DNA from: Allobosea caraganae
GTDB taxonomy: Bacteria > Pseudomonadota > Alphaproteobacteria > Rhizobiales > Beijerinckiaceae
Length of the DNA: 64,000 bases
Direction of reading: 5' to 3'
NCBI RefSeq assembly: GCF_003351345.1
Contig: NZ_QQTO01000019.1
Location: forward strand, 558,001 to 622,000
Notes under the pieces: generated by a model
Database searches by the model: none
Told to the model about the DNA's origin: nothing
The model's input: the letters and a program-made list of their open reading frames with translations, nothing else
Part shown: piece after piece, positions 17,635-26,098 of the stretch
How the letters are laid out: each line of letters begins with the position of its first letter
How positions within the stretch are numbered: position 1 is the stretch's first letter
Position numbers and translations under genes: made by a program

Positions 17635-18399
17635 ATGCAGAGCTTCTCCTCCGACGGCGTCGACATCGCCTTCATCGACCTCGAGCCGACCGGTGAGCCG
17701 CGCCACGAGACCGTGGTGCTCGTCCACGGCTTCGGCTCCAGCCACATGGTCAACTGGGTCAACACGCAGTGGACGAAGACGCTGACCCATGCCGGCTACC
17801 GCGCCGTGGCGCTGGACGATCGCGGCCATGGCGAGAGCGAGAAGCTCTATGATCCCGCGGCCTATGCCTCGCAGGTGATGGCCGAGGACGTGCGCCGGCT
17901 GATGGACCACCTGCGCATCCCCTCGGCCCATGTCATGGGCTATTCGATGGGCGCTCGCATCTCGGCGCATCTCGCGCTGGCGCATCCCGAGCGGCTCGAC
18001 TCGCTGATCCTTGGCGGGCTCGGCATCCATCTGGTCGAGGGCGTCGGCCTGCCGCTCGGCATCGCCGATGCGATGGAGGCGCCTTCGCTCGACGTACTGA
18101 CCGACCCGATGCAGCGCATGTTCCGCGCCTTTGCCGAGCAGACCAAGAGCGACCTCAAGGCGCTCGCCGCCTGCATCCGCGGCTCGCGCCAGACGCTGAG
18201 CGTCAACCAGGTCGGCAGCATCGCCGTGCCGACCCTGGTCTGCGTCGGCACCAAGGACGACGTCGCGGGCTCCGCCCCGGAACTCGCGGCGCTGATCCCG
18301 GGTGCGAAGGCCTTCGAGATCGAGGGCCGCGATCACAACCTCGCGGTCGGCGACAAGACGCATAAGCAGGCGGTGCTGGAGTTCCTCTCAGATATCTGA
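17635..18399 (+). CDS. Alpha/beta-fold serine hydrolase
   Basis: 254 residues. Oxyanion motif VVLVHGFGSS, DDRGHGES, nucleophile elbow GYSMG (Ser104), catalytic His about 234 (GRDHNLAVGD). It resembles esterases or proline-iminopeptidase-like hydrolases conserved in Rhizobiales; no specific substrate. ATG 17635 is preferred because the family starts with this short strand (SFSSDGVDIAF); an in-frame GTG at 17593 would add 14 unconserved residues. Single gene, divergent from the DUF1624 gene. Confidence 0.82.
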   Translation: MQSFSSDGVDIAFIDLEPTGEPRHETVVLVHGFGSSHMVNWVNTQWTKTLTHAGYRAVALDDRGHGESEKLYDPAAYASQVMAEDVRRLMDHLRIPSAHVMGYSMGARISAHLALAHPERLDSLILGGLGIHLVEGVGLPLGIADAMEAPSLDVLTDPMQRMFRAFAEQTKSDLKALAACIRGSRQTLSVNQVGSIAVPTLVCVGTKDDVAGSAPELAALIPGAKAFEIEGRDHNLAVGDKTHKQAVLEFLSDI

Positions 18400-18576
18400 G
18401 GCGGCAGCCTGCCCGACGAAAAGTATTTTCTTCCAATTGACTATGGAGCGATGCCGGGATTTTGATGCCGGCCGCTGCGCGCCTGGCTCAGGGCAGGAGC
18501 GCTTTCGCGTTTGGCGTCGGCACTTGCGGGCGTGCTAGACTGTCGTTTCGTTCGACAAGGCAATCGGAGAATGATC

Positions 18577-19425
18577 ATGCCGTCAGGGCGCTCCGTCATT
18601 GAAACGCGCGACCCGGTCACGGGGCTCGACCGCGTCGATCCGGTTTGGGCGCGTCTGCGCCGCGAGGCCGAGCAGGCGATCGAGACCGAGCCGGCGCTGG
18701 CCGGGCTGATGCTGTCATCCATCCTCAACCAGCCGAGCTTCGAGGCGGCGGTCAGCCATCGCGTCGCGGCGCGGCTGGCGCATCCGGCACTGGCGGCCGA
18801 CCTGATCGAGCAGGCTTTCGCCGAGGCTGTGGCCGCCGATCCCGAGATCGCGCTCGGCTTCCGCGCCGACGTCATGGCGGTGCTCGACCGCGACCCGGCT
18901 TGCTCCAGGCTGATCGAGCCGGTGCTGTTCTTCAAGGGTTTTCACGCCCTGCAGGGCCATCGGCTGGCGCATTGGCTGCTGACGCAGGGAAGGCGCGATT
19001 TCGCGCTCTACCTGCAGAGCCGTTCGTCTGAGGTGTTCCAGACCGACATCAACCCGAATGCGCGCATCGGCAAGGGCATCTTCCTCGACCATGCCACTGG
19101 GCTCGTCGTCGGCGAGACCGCTGTGATCGAGGACGACGTCTCGATGCTGCAGGACGTCACGCTCGGTGGCACCGGCAAGGAGGGCGGCGACCGCCATCCC
19201 AAGATCCGCAAGGGCGTGCTGATCGGCGCCGGCGCCAAGGTGCTCGGCAATATCGAGGTCGGCCAATGCGCCCGCATCGCGGCGGGCTCCGTCGTGCTGG
19301 CCGCCGTGCCGCGCAACAAGACCGTCGCCGGCGTGCCTGCGAAGGTGGTCGGCGAAGCGGGCTGCGCCGAGCCGGCGCGCTCGATGGACCAGATCCTGAC
19401 CAAGGATTGCGGCGCTTATATTTAG
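18577..19425 (+). CDS. cysE: Serine O-acetyltransferase CysE
   Basis: 282 residues. Acetylates L-serine with acetyl-CoA, the first step to cysteine. Helical N-terminal SATase domain (ALAGLMLSSILNQPSF ... FKGFHALQGHRLAHWL, His128) followed by the left-handed beta helix (about 157-255) with DINPNARIGKGIFLDHATG (His172), VGETAVIEDDVSM and GAGAKVLGNIEVG. The C-terminal tail ends in Ile, the residue that usually docks into cysteine synthase. Start ATG 18577 has GGAGA six bases upstream; the ATG at 18571 overlaps that site. Monocistronic. Confidence 0.95.
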   Translation: MPSGRSVIETRDPVTGLDRVDPVWARLRREAEQAIETEPALAGLMLSSILNQPSFEAAVSHRVAARLAHPALAADLIEQAFAEAVAADPEIALGFRADVMAVLDRDPACSRLIEPVLFFKGFHALQGHRLAHWLLTQGRRDFALYLQSRSSEVFQTDINPNARIGKGIFLDHATGLVVGETAVIEDDVSMLQDVTLGGTGKEGGDRHPKIRKGVLIGAGAKVLGNIEVGQCARIAAGSVVLAAVPRNKTVAGVPAKVVGEAGCAEPARSMDQILTKDCGAYI

Positions 19426-19458
19426 GTGGCGCGAGCTTCTACGCCCGAGCGCGGGGAG

Positions 19459-19634
19459 CCCTCTCCTGTAAGGAGAGGGCAGGGTGAGGTGTAGGCCAGA
19501 ACACCAGCGAAGTGGAGCGAGGGCCGTTGCAGCCTTTTGCTTCACTCGTTCTCGCCCCCGCAGTGAACGCCGTTAGGTCACGGCAGCAGCGTCCAACGGC
19601 CTACACCTCACCCAACCCTCCTTTCAGGAGAGGG
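19459..19634. repeat. Long inverted repeat, family D, copy 2
   Basis: Outer arms are about 38 nt each: CCCTCTCCTGTAAGGAGAGG...GGTGAGGTGTAGGCC on the left and GGCCTACACCTCACCC...AGGAGAGGG on the right, with about 95 nt between. Each arm has its own small hairpin. It separates the convergent ends of cysE and the LysR gene and fills the whole gap. Confidence 0.88.
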
Positions 19635-19644
19635 CGCCCGCGCT

Positions 19645-20541
19645 TTACGCGGTTACTTCCGCCGAATCCCTCAGCCATTCCATGACCGCCTGCGCCTTTG
19701 GGTGGCTCGCGCCATCCGGCGGCGCGAGCAGCGTCAGCCTGTCCGGCAATGCGAGCGTCGGCCCAAGCGGCGCGATCAACCGCCCATCCGCGAGATAGGC
19801 CTGCACCAGGCTGAGCCGGCCCATCAGCACGCCGTTGCCCGAGAGCGCGGCATCCAGCGCCAGGGAGTACAATGAGAAAGCCGGGCCACGGCTGGCATCG
19901 ACCACTTTGCGCGCTCCGGCCGAGTCGAGCCAGCGCGCCCAGTCGCCGCGCCAGACGGCGTCGTGCAGCAGCGTTTCGCCGGCGAGGTCGGCCGCAGCCT
20001 TCAGCCTGGCGGCGATCGCAGGAACGCAGACAGGCAGGATCGCGTCGGGACCAAGCGCCAGCGCCGAGACGGGAGCCTCGTCGAGATAGAACAGCGCCAG
20101 GTCGTAGGGCTCGCGCCTGATATCCGGCGGCTGCTCCATCGCGGTGATCGAGACCTGCAAGCCGGGAAAGGCCTGCTGGAGCGCCGACAATCGCGGCGAG
20201 AGCCAGAGCTGGGCGATGCAGGGCAGGGCGGCGATGGCGAGCGCGCGGCTGTCATGGGCGGCCCGCAAATCCTGCACCGAATGAGCCAGCATGTCGAAGC
20301 CGCGCGAGAGGCGCGGCAGCGCGGTGCGGGCGGCGGGCGTCAGCGCGACGCCCTGCGCCAGCCGGTCGAACAGCTTCATGCCGAGCGCGGCTTCGAGCTG
20401 CCTGATCTGCTGCGTCACCGCGCCTGCGGTGACGCCGAGCTCTTCTGCCGCCTTGGTGAAGCTGCCGCAGCGCGCCGCTGCCTCGAAGGCGCGTAGCGCG
20501 TTGAGCGAGGGCAGGCGTGGGCGCGGCGGGGCGAGCGGCAT
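19645..20541 (-). CDS. LysR-family transcriptional regulator (GcvA-like)
   Basis: 298 residues. N-terminal winged helix (about 10-68) RLPSLNALRAFEAAARCGSF ... TAGAVTQQIRQLEAALGMKLF, very close to GcvA-type regulators, then a periplasmic-binding-like effector domain. It is divergent from the SHMT-family gene with 107 bases between, the classic LysR layout, so that gene is its likely target. The effector (glycine, serine or a derivative) is only a guess. Confidence 0.88.
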   Translation of the reverse strand: MPLAPPRPRLPSLNALRAFEAAARCGSFTKAAEELGVTAGAVTQQIRQLEAALGMKLFDRLAQGVALTPAARTALPRLSRGFDMLAHSVQDLRAAHDSRALAIAALPCIAQLWLSPRLSALQQAFPGLQVSITAMEQPPDIRREPYDLALFYLDEAPVSALALGPDAILPVCVPAIAARLKAAADLAGETLLHDAVWRGDWARWLDSAGARKVVDASRGPAFSLYSLALDAALSGNGVLMGRLSLVQAYLADGRLIAPLGPTLALPDRLTLLAPPDGASHPKAQAVMEWLRDSAEVTA

Positions 20542-20592
20542 GAGAATTCCTGTCGAGGCTTAGATTATCTCAGCCTGCGCGCGACGATAACT

Positions 20593-20616
20593 CGTTTGCG
20601 CTCGCGCCCGCAAACG
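20593..20616. promoter_or_regulatory. Inverted repeat between the LysR and SHMT-family genes
   Basis: CGTTTGCG-N8-CGCAAACG, perfect 8-bp arms, 33 bases before the SHMT-family start. A symmetric site in a LysR divergent region is a good operator candidate, though it lacks the usual T-N11-A core. Confidence 0.45.
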
Positions 20617-20648
20617 GCTCCAATCATGGCAGTTTCGCGGAGGGGAGA

Positions 20649-21977
20649 ATGGCGATGACGGCTTTGGGCAGGCGCGACTGGGTGCCGGGTGCGAGCGAGG
20701 ACTACATCCTGGAGATCGCCGGTTCGGTGGCCGGTCAAAGCTTTGAAGCCACTCAGAGCCGGATCGAGGCGCTGATCACCGAGAACCGGATCATCCACGA
20801 GCGCGACTGCGTCAACCTCAACCCCGCGACCAACGTCATGAACCCGAAGGCCGAGGCCGTGCTGTCGGCCGGCCTCGGCGCGCGGCCCTCGCTCGGTTAT
20901 CCCGGCGACAAATACGAGATGGGGCTGGAGGCGATCGAGCAGATCGAGGTCATTGCCGCCGAACTGGCTGCCGAGGTTTTTGGCGCGAAATATGCCGAAA
21001 TCCGGGTGCCTTCAGGCGCTATCGCTAATCTCTACGCCTTCATGGCGGCGGCGAAGCCCGGCGAGTGCATCATCGCGCCGCCAGGCGAGATCGGCGGCCA
21101 TGTCACGCATCACGGCACTGGGGCGGCCGGGCTTTACGGCATCATCACGCATCCGGCGCCGGTCGACCCCGAGCGCTATACGGTCGATCTCGACAAACTC
21201 AGGCAGGACGCGCTGCGTCTCAGGCCAAAACTGATCAGCATCGGCGGCAGCCTCAACCTGTTCCCGCACCCGATCCGCGAGATCCGCGCCATCGCCGACG
21301 AGGTCGGGGCGCTCGTGCTGTTCGACGCCGCGCATATGTCGGGGATGATCGCTGGCCATGGCTGGCAGCAGCCGCTGGCGGAGGGCGCTCATCTGATGAC
21401 GATGAGCACCTATAAGAGCCTGGGCGGCCCGCCCTCCGGGCTGATCGTTACCAACGATGCCGATATCGCCAGGAAGCTCGACGCCATCGCCTATCCCGGA
21501 CTCACAGCCAATTTCGACGCGGCCAAGTCGGCCTCGCTGGCGATCACCCTGCTCGACTGGAAGCAATATGGCCGCGCCTATGCGCAGGCAATGGCCGAGA
21601 CCGCCAAGGCACTGGGAGAGGCGCTGGTCGAGCGGCAGATGCCGGTCTTCGCCCGCGACCGCGGCATCACCACCTCGCATCAGTTCGCGATCGAGGCGGC
21701 GGCCTTCGGTGGCGGGCAGGCGGCGGCGAAGATTCTGCGGCAGGTCAACATCCTGAGCTGCGGCATCGGCCTGCCGATCGCGCCGGTCGCTGGCGATGTG
21801 AACGGCCTCAGGCTCGGCACGCCGGAGATCGTGCGCTTCGGTATGACGGTGGCCGACATGCCCGAGCTTGCGGCCTATATAGCCGAGGGGCTGAGCGGCG
21901 CGCGGCCGGTCGAGGCCGTGGCGAAGGACGTGACGGCGTTTCGCCGGAGGTTCACAACGCTGCATTTCATGCGGTGA
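20649..21977 (+). CDS. Serine hydroxymethyltransferase-family PLP enzyme
   Basis: 442 residues, fold type I PLP enzyme. Landmarks: ENRIIHERDCVNLNPATNV near the N-terminus, YPGDKYEMG, DAAHMSG (Asp226 for the pyridine N) and the Schiff-base lysine K256 in TMSTYKSLGGPPSG, which corresponds to the TTHKTLRGP site of SHMT. It diverges from housekeeping GlyA, so it may be a specialised paralogue (for example alpha-methylserine hydroxymethyltransferase or another aldol-type reaction). Start ATG 20649 has GGAGG five bases upstream; ATG 20655 is also possible. Likely controlled by the divergent LysR regulator. Confidence 0.82.
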   Translation: MAMTALGRRDWVPGASEDYILEIAGSVAGQSFEATQSRIEALITENRIIHERDCVNLNPATNVMNPKAEAVLSAGLGARPSLGYPGDKYEMGLEAIEQIEVIAAELAAEVFGAKYAEIRVPSGAIANLYAFMAAAKPGECIIAPPGEIGGHVTHHGTGAAGLYGIITHPAPVDPERYTVDLDKLRQDALRLRPKLISIGGSLNLFPHPIREIRAIADEVGALVLFDAAHMSGMIAGHGWQQPLAEGAHLMTMSTYKSLGGPPSGLIVTNDADIARKLDAIAYPGLTANFDAAKSASLAITLLDWKQYGRAYAQAMAETAKALGEALVERQMPVFARDRGITTSHQFAIEAAAFGGGQAAAKILRQVNILSCGIGLPIAPVAGDVNGLRLGTPEIVRFGMTVADMPELAAYIAEGLSGARPVEAVAKDVTAFRRRFTTLHFMR

Positions 21978-22012
21978 GAGGCCCTCAGCGCTCTTCGCGG
22001 GCGCGTCCTCTT

Positions 22013-22102
22013 CGTCATGGTCGGGCTTGTCCCGGCCATCCACGCCTTTGACTGCGACGAGCTTTCAAGACGTGGATGCTCGCCACAAGGGCGAGCATGA
22101 CG
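22013..22102. repeat. Palindromic repeat C (single copy here)
   Basis: CGTCATGGTCGGGCTTGTCC ... CCATCCACG ... CGTGGATG ... GAGCATGACG, about 90 bp of nested imperfect inverted repeats. It resembles intergenic repeats common in high-GC Rhizobiales. It lies between the convergent SHMT-family and beta-lactamase-fold genes. Confidence 0.65.
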
Positions 22103-22133
22103 GCGGAGGGTGTCACTGGCGTATAGGGCGCTC

Positions 22134-23507
22134 CTAGCCAGCAGTCTTTCCGTAGCGCTCCAGCATCTCCACGCGCAGCGCCTCCTCGGAGACGACATGC
22201 GCGCCGCCGAGCCAGACCGACTCGACCTTGCCATCGGCGCCGCGCACCAGTCGCGCTGCCTCGCCGGGGCTGTTGAAGCCCGAGCCCTTGACCAACTGGC
22301 CGCGGTCCTTGCCTTCGATCGCGATCTCGGAGGCATCGAGGAACGGGTTGAACAGGGCGGGATTGGCGACGAGCACCTTGCTCTCGAACGGGACGAGATC
22401 GCCGCAGCCCCAGATCGTCCACCAGCGACCGCTCCAACCTTCCGTCGCCGGGGACGGCGCGCCATTGGCCTGGAAGGTCTTCAGGATCTCGATGATGCCG
22501 TCGAGCCAGGGATGGGCGAGGCCGTCGATGGCGTTGGTCAGCACGGTGATGGTCAGGTCCTGCCTGGGCAGGACGGCCGTGCGGGTGATGACACCCTGGA
22601 AGCCGCCGGAATGGGCGAACCATTCCCAGTCGCCACTGCCGCCCGAGATCGTGCCGAGCCCGTAATGACGGCCGAGGCTGCCCTCGGAATCGGGCCAGAG
22701 ACGCCGGCTCATCTCGCGTCGGCTCAGCGGGGAGAGGATGCTGCGCTCGGCCTTCGGCGAGAGCTGGGCGAAATAGCGGACGACATCGGCGGCGGTGGCG
22801 ACGAAGCCGGCGGCCGAGACCATGGCATTGCCGGGATTGTCGGCCGGGATGACGACGCGGCGGCCGAGCGGCGCCTTGCCGCTATGGCCCTTGGCCATCG
22901 GGCCGGACCAAAGGGAGATGTCTGGCTGGGTCTCCGTCAGGCCGACGGCTGCGACCACCTCCCTGGCGATCCAGTCGGGATAGGCCTCGCCGGTCACGGC
23001 CTCGATGACCATTCCGAGCAGGGCGAAGCCGTGGTTGGAATATTTGAAGCGCTGCGAAGCGGGGTAGGGTTGGGCGACAGAGAGGTCGGCCAGCACCTCC
23101 TCCTTGCTGCAATAGGGCTTGCGGTCGAAGAATTGGCCATTGTCCGGGCCGTCGCGGGTCAGGCCGGCGCTGTTGGAGAGCACCTGGCCGATCGTGGCGG
23201 CGGCCACATCCTGATGCAGGCCCTGCACGTAGCTGCCGACCTTGTCGTCGAGCCGCAGGCGGCCGGCCTCGATGAGGCGCAGCAGGCCGGCGGAGGTGAA
23301 GCTCTTGGAATGCGAGGCGATGCGGAAGCCGTGGCGCGGCGTCAGTTCCTCGCCGGTCGCGAGGTCGGCGTGGCCGAAGGCCGCTTCGAGCACGACCTTG
23401 TCGCCGCTGGCGATCGCGATGGCGCAGCCGGGCTGGTCATGATGGCGGCGCTGAAATTCGATCCAGCTCGAGACATAGGCGAGGGCGGCCGGCAGCCACG
23501 GCGTCAT
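22134..23507 (-). CDS. Serine hydrolase of the beta-lactamase / penicillin-binding fold
   Basis: 457 residues. SxxK motif SHSK (Ser65, Lys68), second motif YSN (156-158) and a C-terminal HSGG box (in WFAHSGGFQGV) replacing KTG: class C beta-lactamase / DD-peptidase / esterase EstB type. No signal peptide is evident, so a cytoplasmic esterase or peptidase role is likelier than beta-lactam resistance. A C-terminal domain (about 340-457) follows the catalytic fold, as in D-aminopeptidase-like members. Monocistronic. Confidence 0.85.
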   Translation of the reverse strand: MTPWLPAALAYVSSWIEFQRRHHDQPGCAIAIASGDKVVLEAAFGHADLATGEELTPRHGFRIASHSKSFTSAGLLRLIEAGRLRLDDKVGSYVQGLHQDVAAATIGQVLSNSAGLTRDGPDNGQFFDRKPYCSKEEVLADLSVAQPYPASQRFKYSNHGFALLGMVIEAVTGEAYPDWIAREVVAAVGLTETQPDISLWSGPMAKGHSGKAPLGRRVVIPADNPGNAMVSAAGFVATAADVVRYFAQLSPKAERSILSPLSRREMSRRLWPDSEGSLGRHYGLGTISGGSGDWEWFAHSGGFQGVITRTAVLPRQDLTITVLTNAIDGLAHPWLDGIIEILKTFQANGAPSPATEGWSGRWWTIWGCGDLVPFESKVLVANPALFNPFLDASEIAIEGKDRGQLVKGSGFNSPGEAARLVRGADGKVESVWLGGAHVVSEEALRVEMLERYGKTAG

Positions 23508-23712
23508 GGGGACGTGTCCATCGTTGGAGGCGAGTGCCAGCCGAGCATGTCATGATCTCTGCCGCGGCGGGAGATCGCACCGCGCCGCGCAGCATACAGA
23601 ATTGACGGGACAGCAAGGATGGCGGCGTCGAAACCGGCTAAAACCCGCCTTCCGGCTTGCCCTTGCGGCGTGGCCATGGCATCCGTCCGGCCAATCTGAA
23701 AGGACCGATGCA

Positions 23713-23925
23713 GTGGACAAGACAGAACTGGCCAAGCTGGAAGGCTATTTGCGCCGCACCTTCGCCAACGCTGGGATCAGCGTGCGCGCCCGCCTGAAGA
23801 AGAATGATTCGGCCGAGGTCTACCTGGGCGAGGAGTTCATCGGCATCATCCATGTCGACGACGAGGATGGCGACCGCTCGTTCAACTTCACCATGGCGAT
23901 TTTGGACGTCGATCTCGAGGACTGA
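23713..23925 (+). CDS. DUF3126 family small protein
   Basis: 70 residues, VDKTELAKLEGYLRRTF ... DSAEVYLGEEFIGIIHVDDE ... NFTMAILDVDLED, matching the short DUF3126 family of alphaproteobacteria. Function unknown; it is widely conserved and usually adjacent to housekeeping genes. Start GTG 23713 has GAAAGGA eight bases upstream. The 205 bases before it hold no recognised feature. Confidence 0.85.
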   Translation: MDKTELAKLEGYLRRTFANAGISVRARLKKNDSAEVYLGEEFIGIIHVDDEDGDRSFNFTMAILDVDLED

Positions 23926-23978
23926 GGGTCTGACCACCAATAAGCAGCCCTCATCCCGAGAGTCTGAGCGACAATTCG

Positions 23979-24093
23979 AGCCCTCACCCTGAGGAGCCGC
24001 TTTAGCGGCGTCTCGAAGGGTGCTCCAGTGGGCTTCCGAACCTCCTGGAGCATCCTTCGAGACGGCCCTCCGGGCCTCCTCAGGATGAGGGCT
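23979..24093. repeat. Dispersed palindromic repeat, family A, copy 3
   Basis: AGCCCTCACCCTGAGGAGC ... CTCCTCAGGATGAGGGCT. A broken extra left end, AGCCCTCATCCCGAGAGTCT, sits just before it at 23946-23965, suggesting two insertions or an internal deletion. It lies between convergent genes. Confidence 0.88.
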
Positions 24094-24116
24094 GTTCCTT
24101 TCGAGACACTGGGCCG

Positions 24117-24833
24117 CTACCGCATCAGCCCGTCGATCGTGCGCCTGACGCCGCCGATCATCAGCTCCCAATCGGCGATGACCGTGCGCGGGAAGCGGAT
24201 GTTCACGTCCATGCCGCGATGGCGGAAGGTGACGCGGCAGAGCTCGTCCAGCGTCACCGCGCCGCTGTCGAGCGGGCAGCGCGCCGCGAAGCCGCGCCCG
24301 TCCGGCACCGAGACATAGAGCTCGTCGCCCTCATAGGGCGAGCTCTTGCGGAAGCCGCGCACGACGAGCCCACCCGGATTGGACCAGACCGTCGGCGTCA
24401 GGAAGCGGGCATAGGTCGCAAGCTGCGTCGCCGGCTCGTTGACCTTGTCGGGCGGGCTCAGCGTGATCAGCAGCTTCTTGCGGCTTTGCGCCGTCACCGG
24501 GCCGAAGCTCGGCCAGTCGAGCCGGAGCCGAACCATGCCGACGACGCGGCTGGTGTCGTCCTCGCCAGTACCGGCAAGGTCCTGCGGCACGGCGAGGACG
24601 ACCTCGCCGATGCGGGCCGGCTGAAGCTGCGGGCCGGGCTTGGCGGCGAAGCGAGGCGCGTAGAACAGCAGCGCCGTCGCAGCGGCGGCAGCGAACAGCA
24701 CGGTGGCGGTCGCGGCGAGCAGGGCGCCATCGGCCCGGGGCAAGGGCGGCGGCGGCCGGTTCAGGCGCGTGCGCACCATGGCCGTGAGGTGGCTCGCGGC
24801 GTGGGAGGGGTGGTGATGATCGTAGGCGCTCAC
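24117..24833 (-). CDS. Conserved single-pass membrane protein of unknown function
   Basis: 238 residues. A polar, His/Pro-rich N-terminus (MSAYDHHHPSHAASH), one membrane helix (about 37-58) and a 180-residue domain facing the periplasm, with GEVVLAVPQDLAG, TPTVWSNPGGLVVRGFRKSS and two cysteines near the C-terminus. I do not recognise the family. GTG 24833 has AAGGTG six bases upstream, better than the further upstream ATG at 24896. The C-terminal VNIRFPRTVIADWELMI is well structured, so it is a real gene. Confidence 0.7.
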   Translation of the reverse strand: MSAYDHHHPSHAASHLTAMVRTRLNRPPPPLPRADGALLAATATVLFAAAAATALLFYAPRFAAKPGPQLQPARIGEVVLAVPQDLAGTGEDDTSRVVGMVRLRLDWPSFGPVTAQSRKKLLITLSPPDKVNEPATQLATYARFLTPTVWSNPGGLVVRGFRKSSPYEGDELYVSVPDGRGFAARCPLDSGAVTLDELCRVTFRHRGMDVNIRFPRTVIADWELMIGGVRRTIDGLMR

Positions 24834-24924
24834 GGGCGACACCTTCGGCAGACTGCCGACAGTGGAGCAGATGCCGCTTAAGCCTTCGTAAACCATGTTC
24901 GCCCGGCGGCGGCTCGGGCGAAGG

Positions 24925-24939
24925 TTAACCATCGCTAAC
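24925..24939. promoter_or_regulatory. CtrA-like motif
   Basis: TTAACCATCGCTAAC, i.e. TTAA-N7-TAAC containing the alphaproteobacterial CtrA half-motif TTAACCAT, in the divergent region between two membrane-protein genes. It is flanked by two copies of CTTCGTAAACCATG (24884-24897, 24954-24967). Motif match only. Confidence 0.35.
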
Positions 24940-25004
24940 GGCTTTTCTTCACACTTCGTAAACCATGCGGCATGGTCCGGGCGTTCCCGCTCCGGAGCCG
25001 TCCC

Positions 25005-25334
25005 GTGTCGATCAGCCCCACCGCTCTGGAAGCGCTCCAGTCCCTCGTCATCGGCTTCGCGTTCGCCGGGCTGCTGGCGAGCGCCTTCGAGCTCTTCACC
25101 GAGAAGCGCGCCGATTTCCGCCTGCTCCAGGCCGGCGGGCTCACAGCGGTGGCGAGCGTGCCGGTCGTGATCTTCAGCGCGCCCTTCCTGATCCTGCGCA
25201 ACACCGTCAATGGCCGGCGGATCGAGGGCCGGCCCTTCGTCTTCGTGATGCTGGCGAGCATGATCGCCTCGGCCTGGAGCGTCGCCTCCGGCCGCGTCGT
25301 GCTCGATCTGCTGCTTCTCGTCGGCGGCGCTTGA
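25005..25334 (+). CDS. Small polytopic membrane protein of unknown function
   Basis: 109 residues with about three membrane helices (11-30, 46-66, 78-105) and the polar loop ELFTEKRADFRLLQAGG. It resembles conserved Rhizobiales hypothetical proteins, but I cannot assign a function. GTG 25005 has GGAG seven bases upstream; an ATG at 24972 would add 11 residues without a ribosome-binding site. Confidence 0.7.
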   Translation: MSISPTALEALQSLVIGFAFAGLLASAFELFTEKRADFRLLQAGGLTAVASVPVVIFSAPFLILRNTVNGRRIEGRPFVFVMLASMIASAWSVASGRVVLDLLLLVGGA

Positions 25335-25391
25335 CGGGCGGGGGCGCTCGCCTGCATTCCTCGTCAGGTTGACGCACGAGGATGATCAGGG

Positions 25392-25922
25392 ATGCCGCTC
25401 TATTCGCTCGACGGGACCGAGCCCGAACGTCCCGCTGACGGCCAATGGTGGCTGGCGCCCGACGCGCATGTGATCGGCCGGGTCAGGATCGGGGCCGAGG
25501 TCGGCATCTGGTTCGGCTGCGTGCTGCGCGGCGACAACGAGTGGATCGAGATCGGCGCCCGCAGCAACATCCAGGAAGGCTGCGTGCTCCATACCGACAT
25601 GGGTTTTCCGATGACGATCGGCGAGGGCTGCACGATCGGCCATCGCGCTATCCTGCATGGCTGCACGATCGGCGAGAACAGCCTGATCGGCATGGGCGCG
25701 ACGGTGCTGAACGGCGCCAAGATCGGCCGCAACAGCCTGGTCGGCGCCAATGCGCTGGTCACCGAGGGCAAGGAGTTTCCCGACAATTCGCTGATCGTCG
25801 GCGCGCCGGCCCGCGCGATCCGCACGCTCGACGACAAGGCCGCGGCCGGGCTCTCCGGCACGGCGGCGGGTTATGTCGCGCGCTGGAAGCAGTTTGCCGC
25901 CGGCCTCAAGCGCCTGGACTGA
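25392..25922 (+). CDS. Gamma-class carbonic anhydrase-like protein (YrdA/PaaY family)
   Basis: 176 residues of left-handed beta helix. The three zinc histidines are present: H67 (VLHTDMG), H84 and H89 (GHRAILHGC), along with the RGDN and NIQEG signature residues. Trimeric metal enzyme; relatives are carbonic anhydrases, ferripyochelin-binding-like proteins or thioesterase-linked PaaY. Start ATG 25392. No neighbouring pathway genes narrow its role. Confidence 0.9.
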   Translation: MPLYSLDGTEPERPADGQWWLAPDAHVIGRVRIGAEVGIWFGCVLRGDNEWIEIGARSNIQEGCVLHTDMGFPMTIGEGCTIGHRAILHGCTIGENSLIGMGATVLNGAKIGRNSLVGANALVTEGKEFPDNSLIVGAPARAIRTLDDKAAAGLSGTAAGYVARWKQFAAGLKRLD

Positions 25923-26098
25923 AACGAAGCGGGCCGACGCCTCGGGGAGAAGCGCCGGCCCTGGGCGAAACCCGGCCTGGGGACGGGTGGGGTGGGGACG
26001 TGACCGAGCCTCGCCGTCCATCGAGGGGCGCGGTGCGCCTTGCACCGCAACCCTCAAGCTCTTGGTCGCGGCAGTGAAGCCGCGACGATTTTGATGTG

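Noticed and set aside
18400-18576. Riboswitch or leader ahead of cysE
   Set aside because: 176 bases without conserved riboswitch boxes or a terminator hairpin.
22134-23507. Beta-lactamase resistance gene
   Set aside because: Fold and SxxK/YSN motifs fit, but there is no signal peptide and the third motif is HSGG; an esterase or peptidase is likelier.
23508-23712. Longer N-terminus of the DUF3126 protein
   Set aside because: The family is about 70 residues, and GTG 23713 has a good ribosome-binding site; the upstream codons look non-coding.
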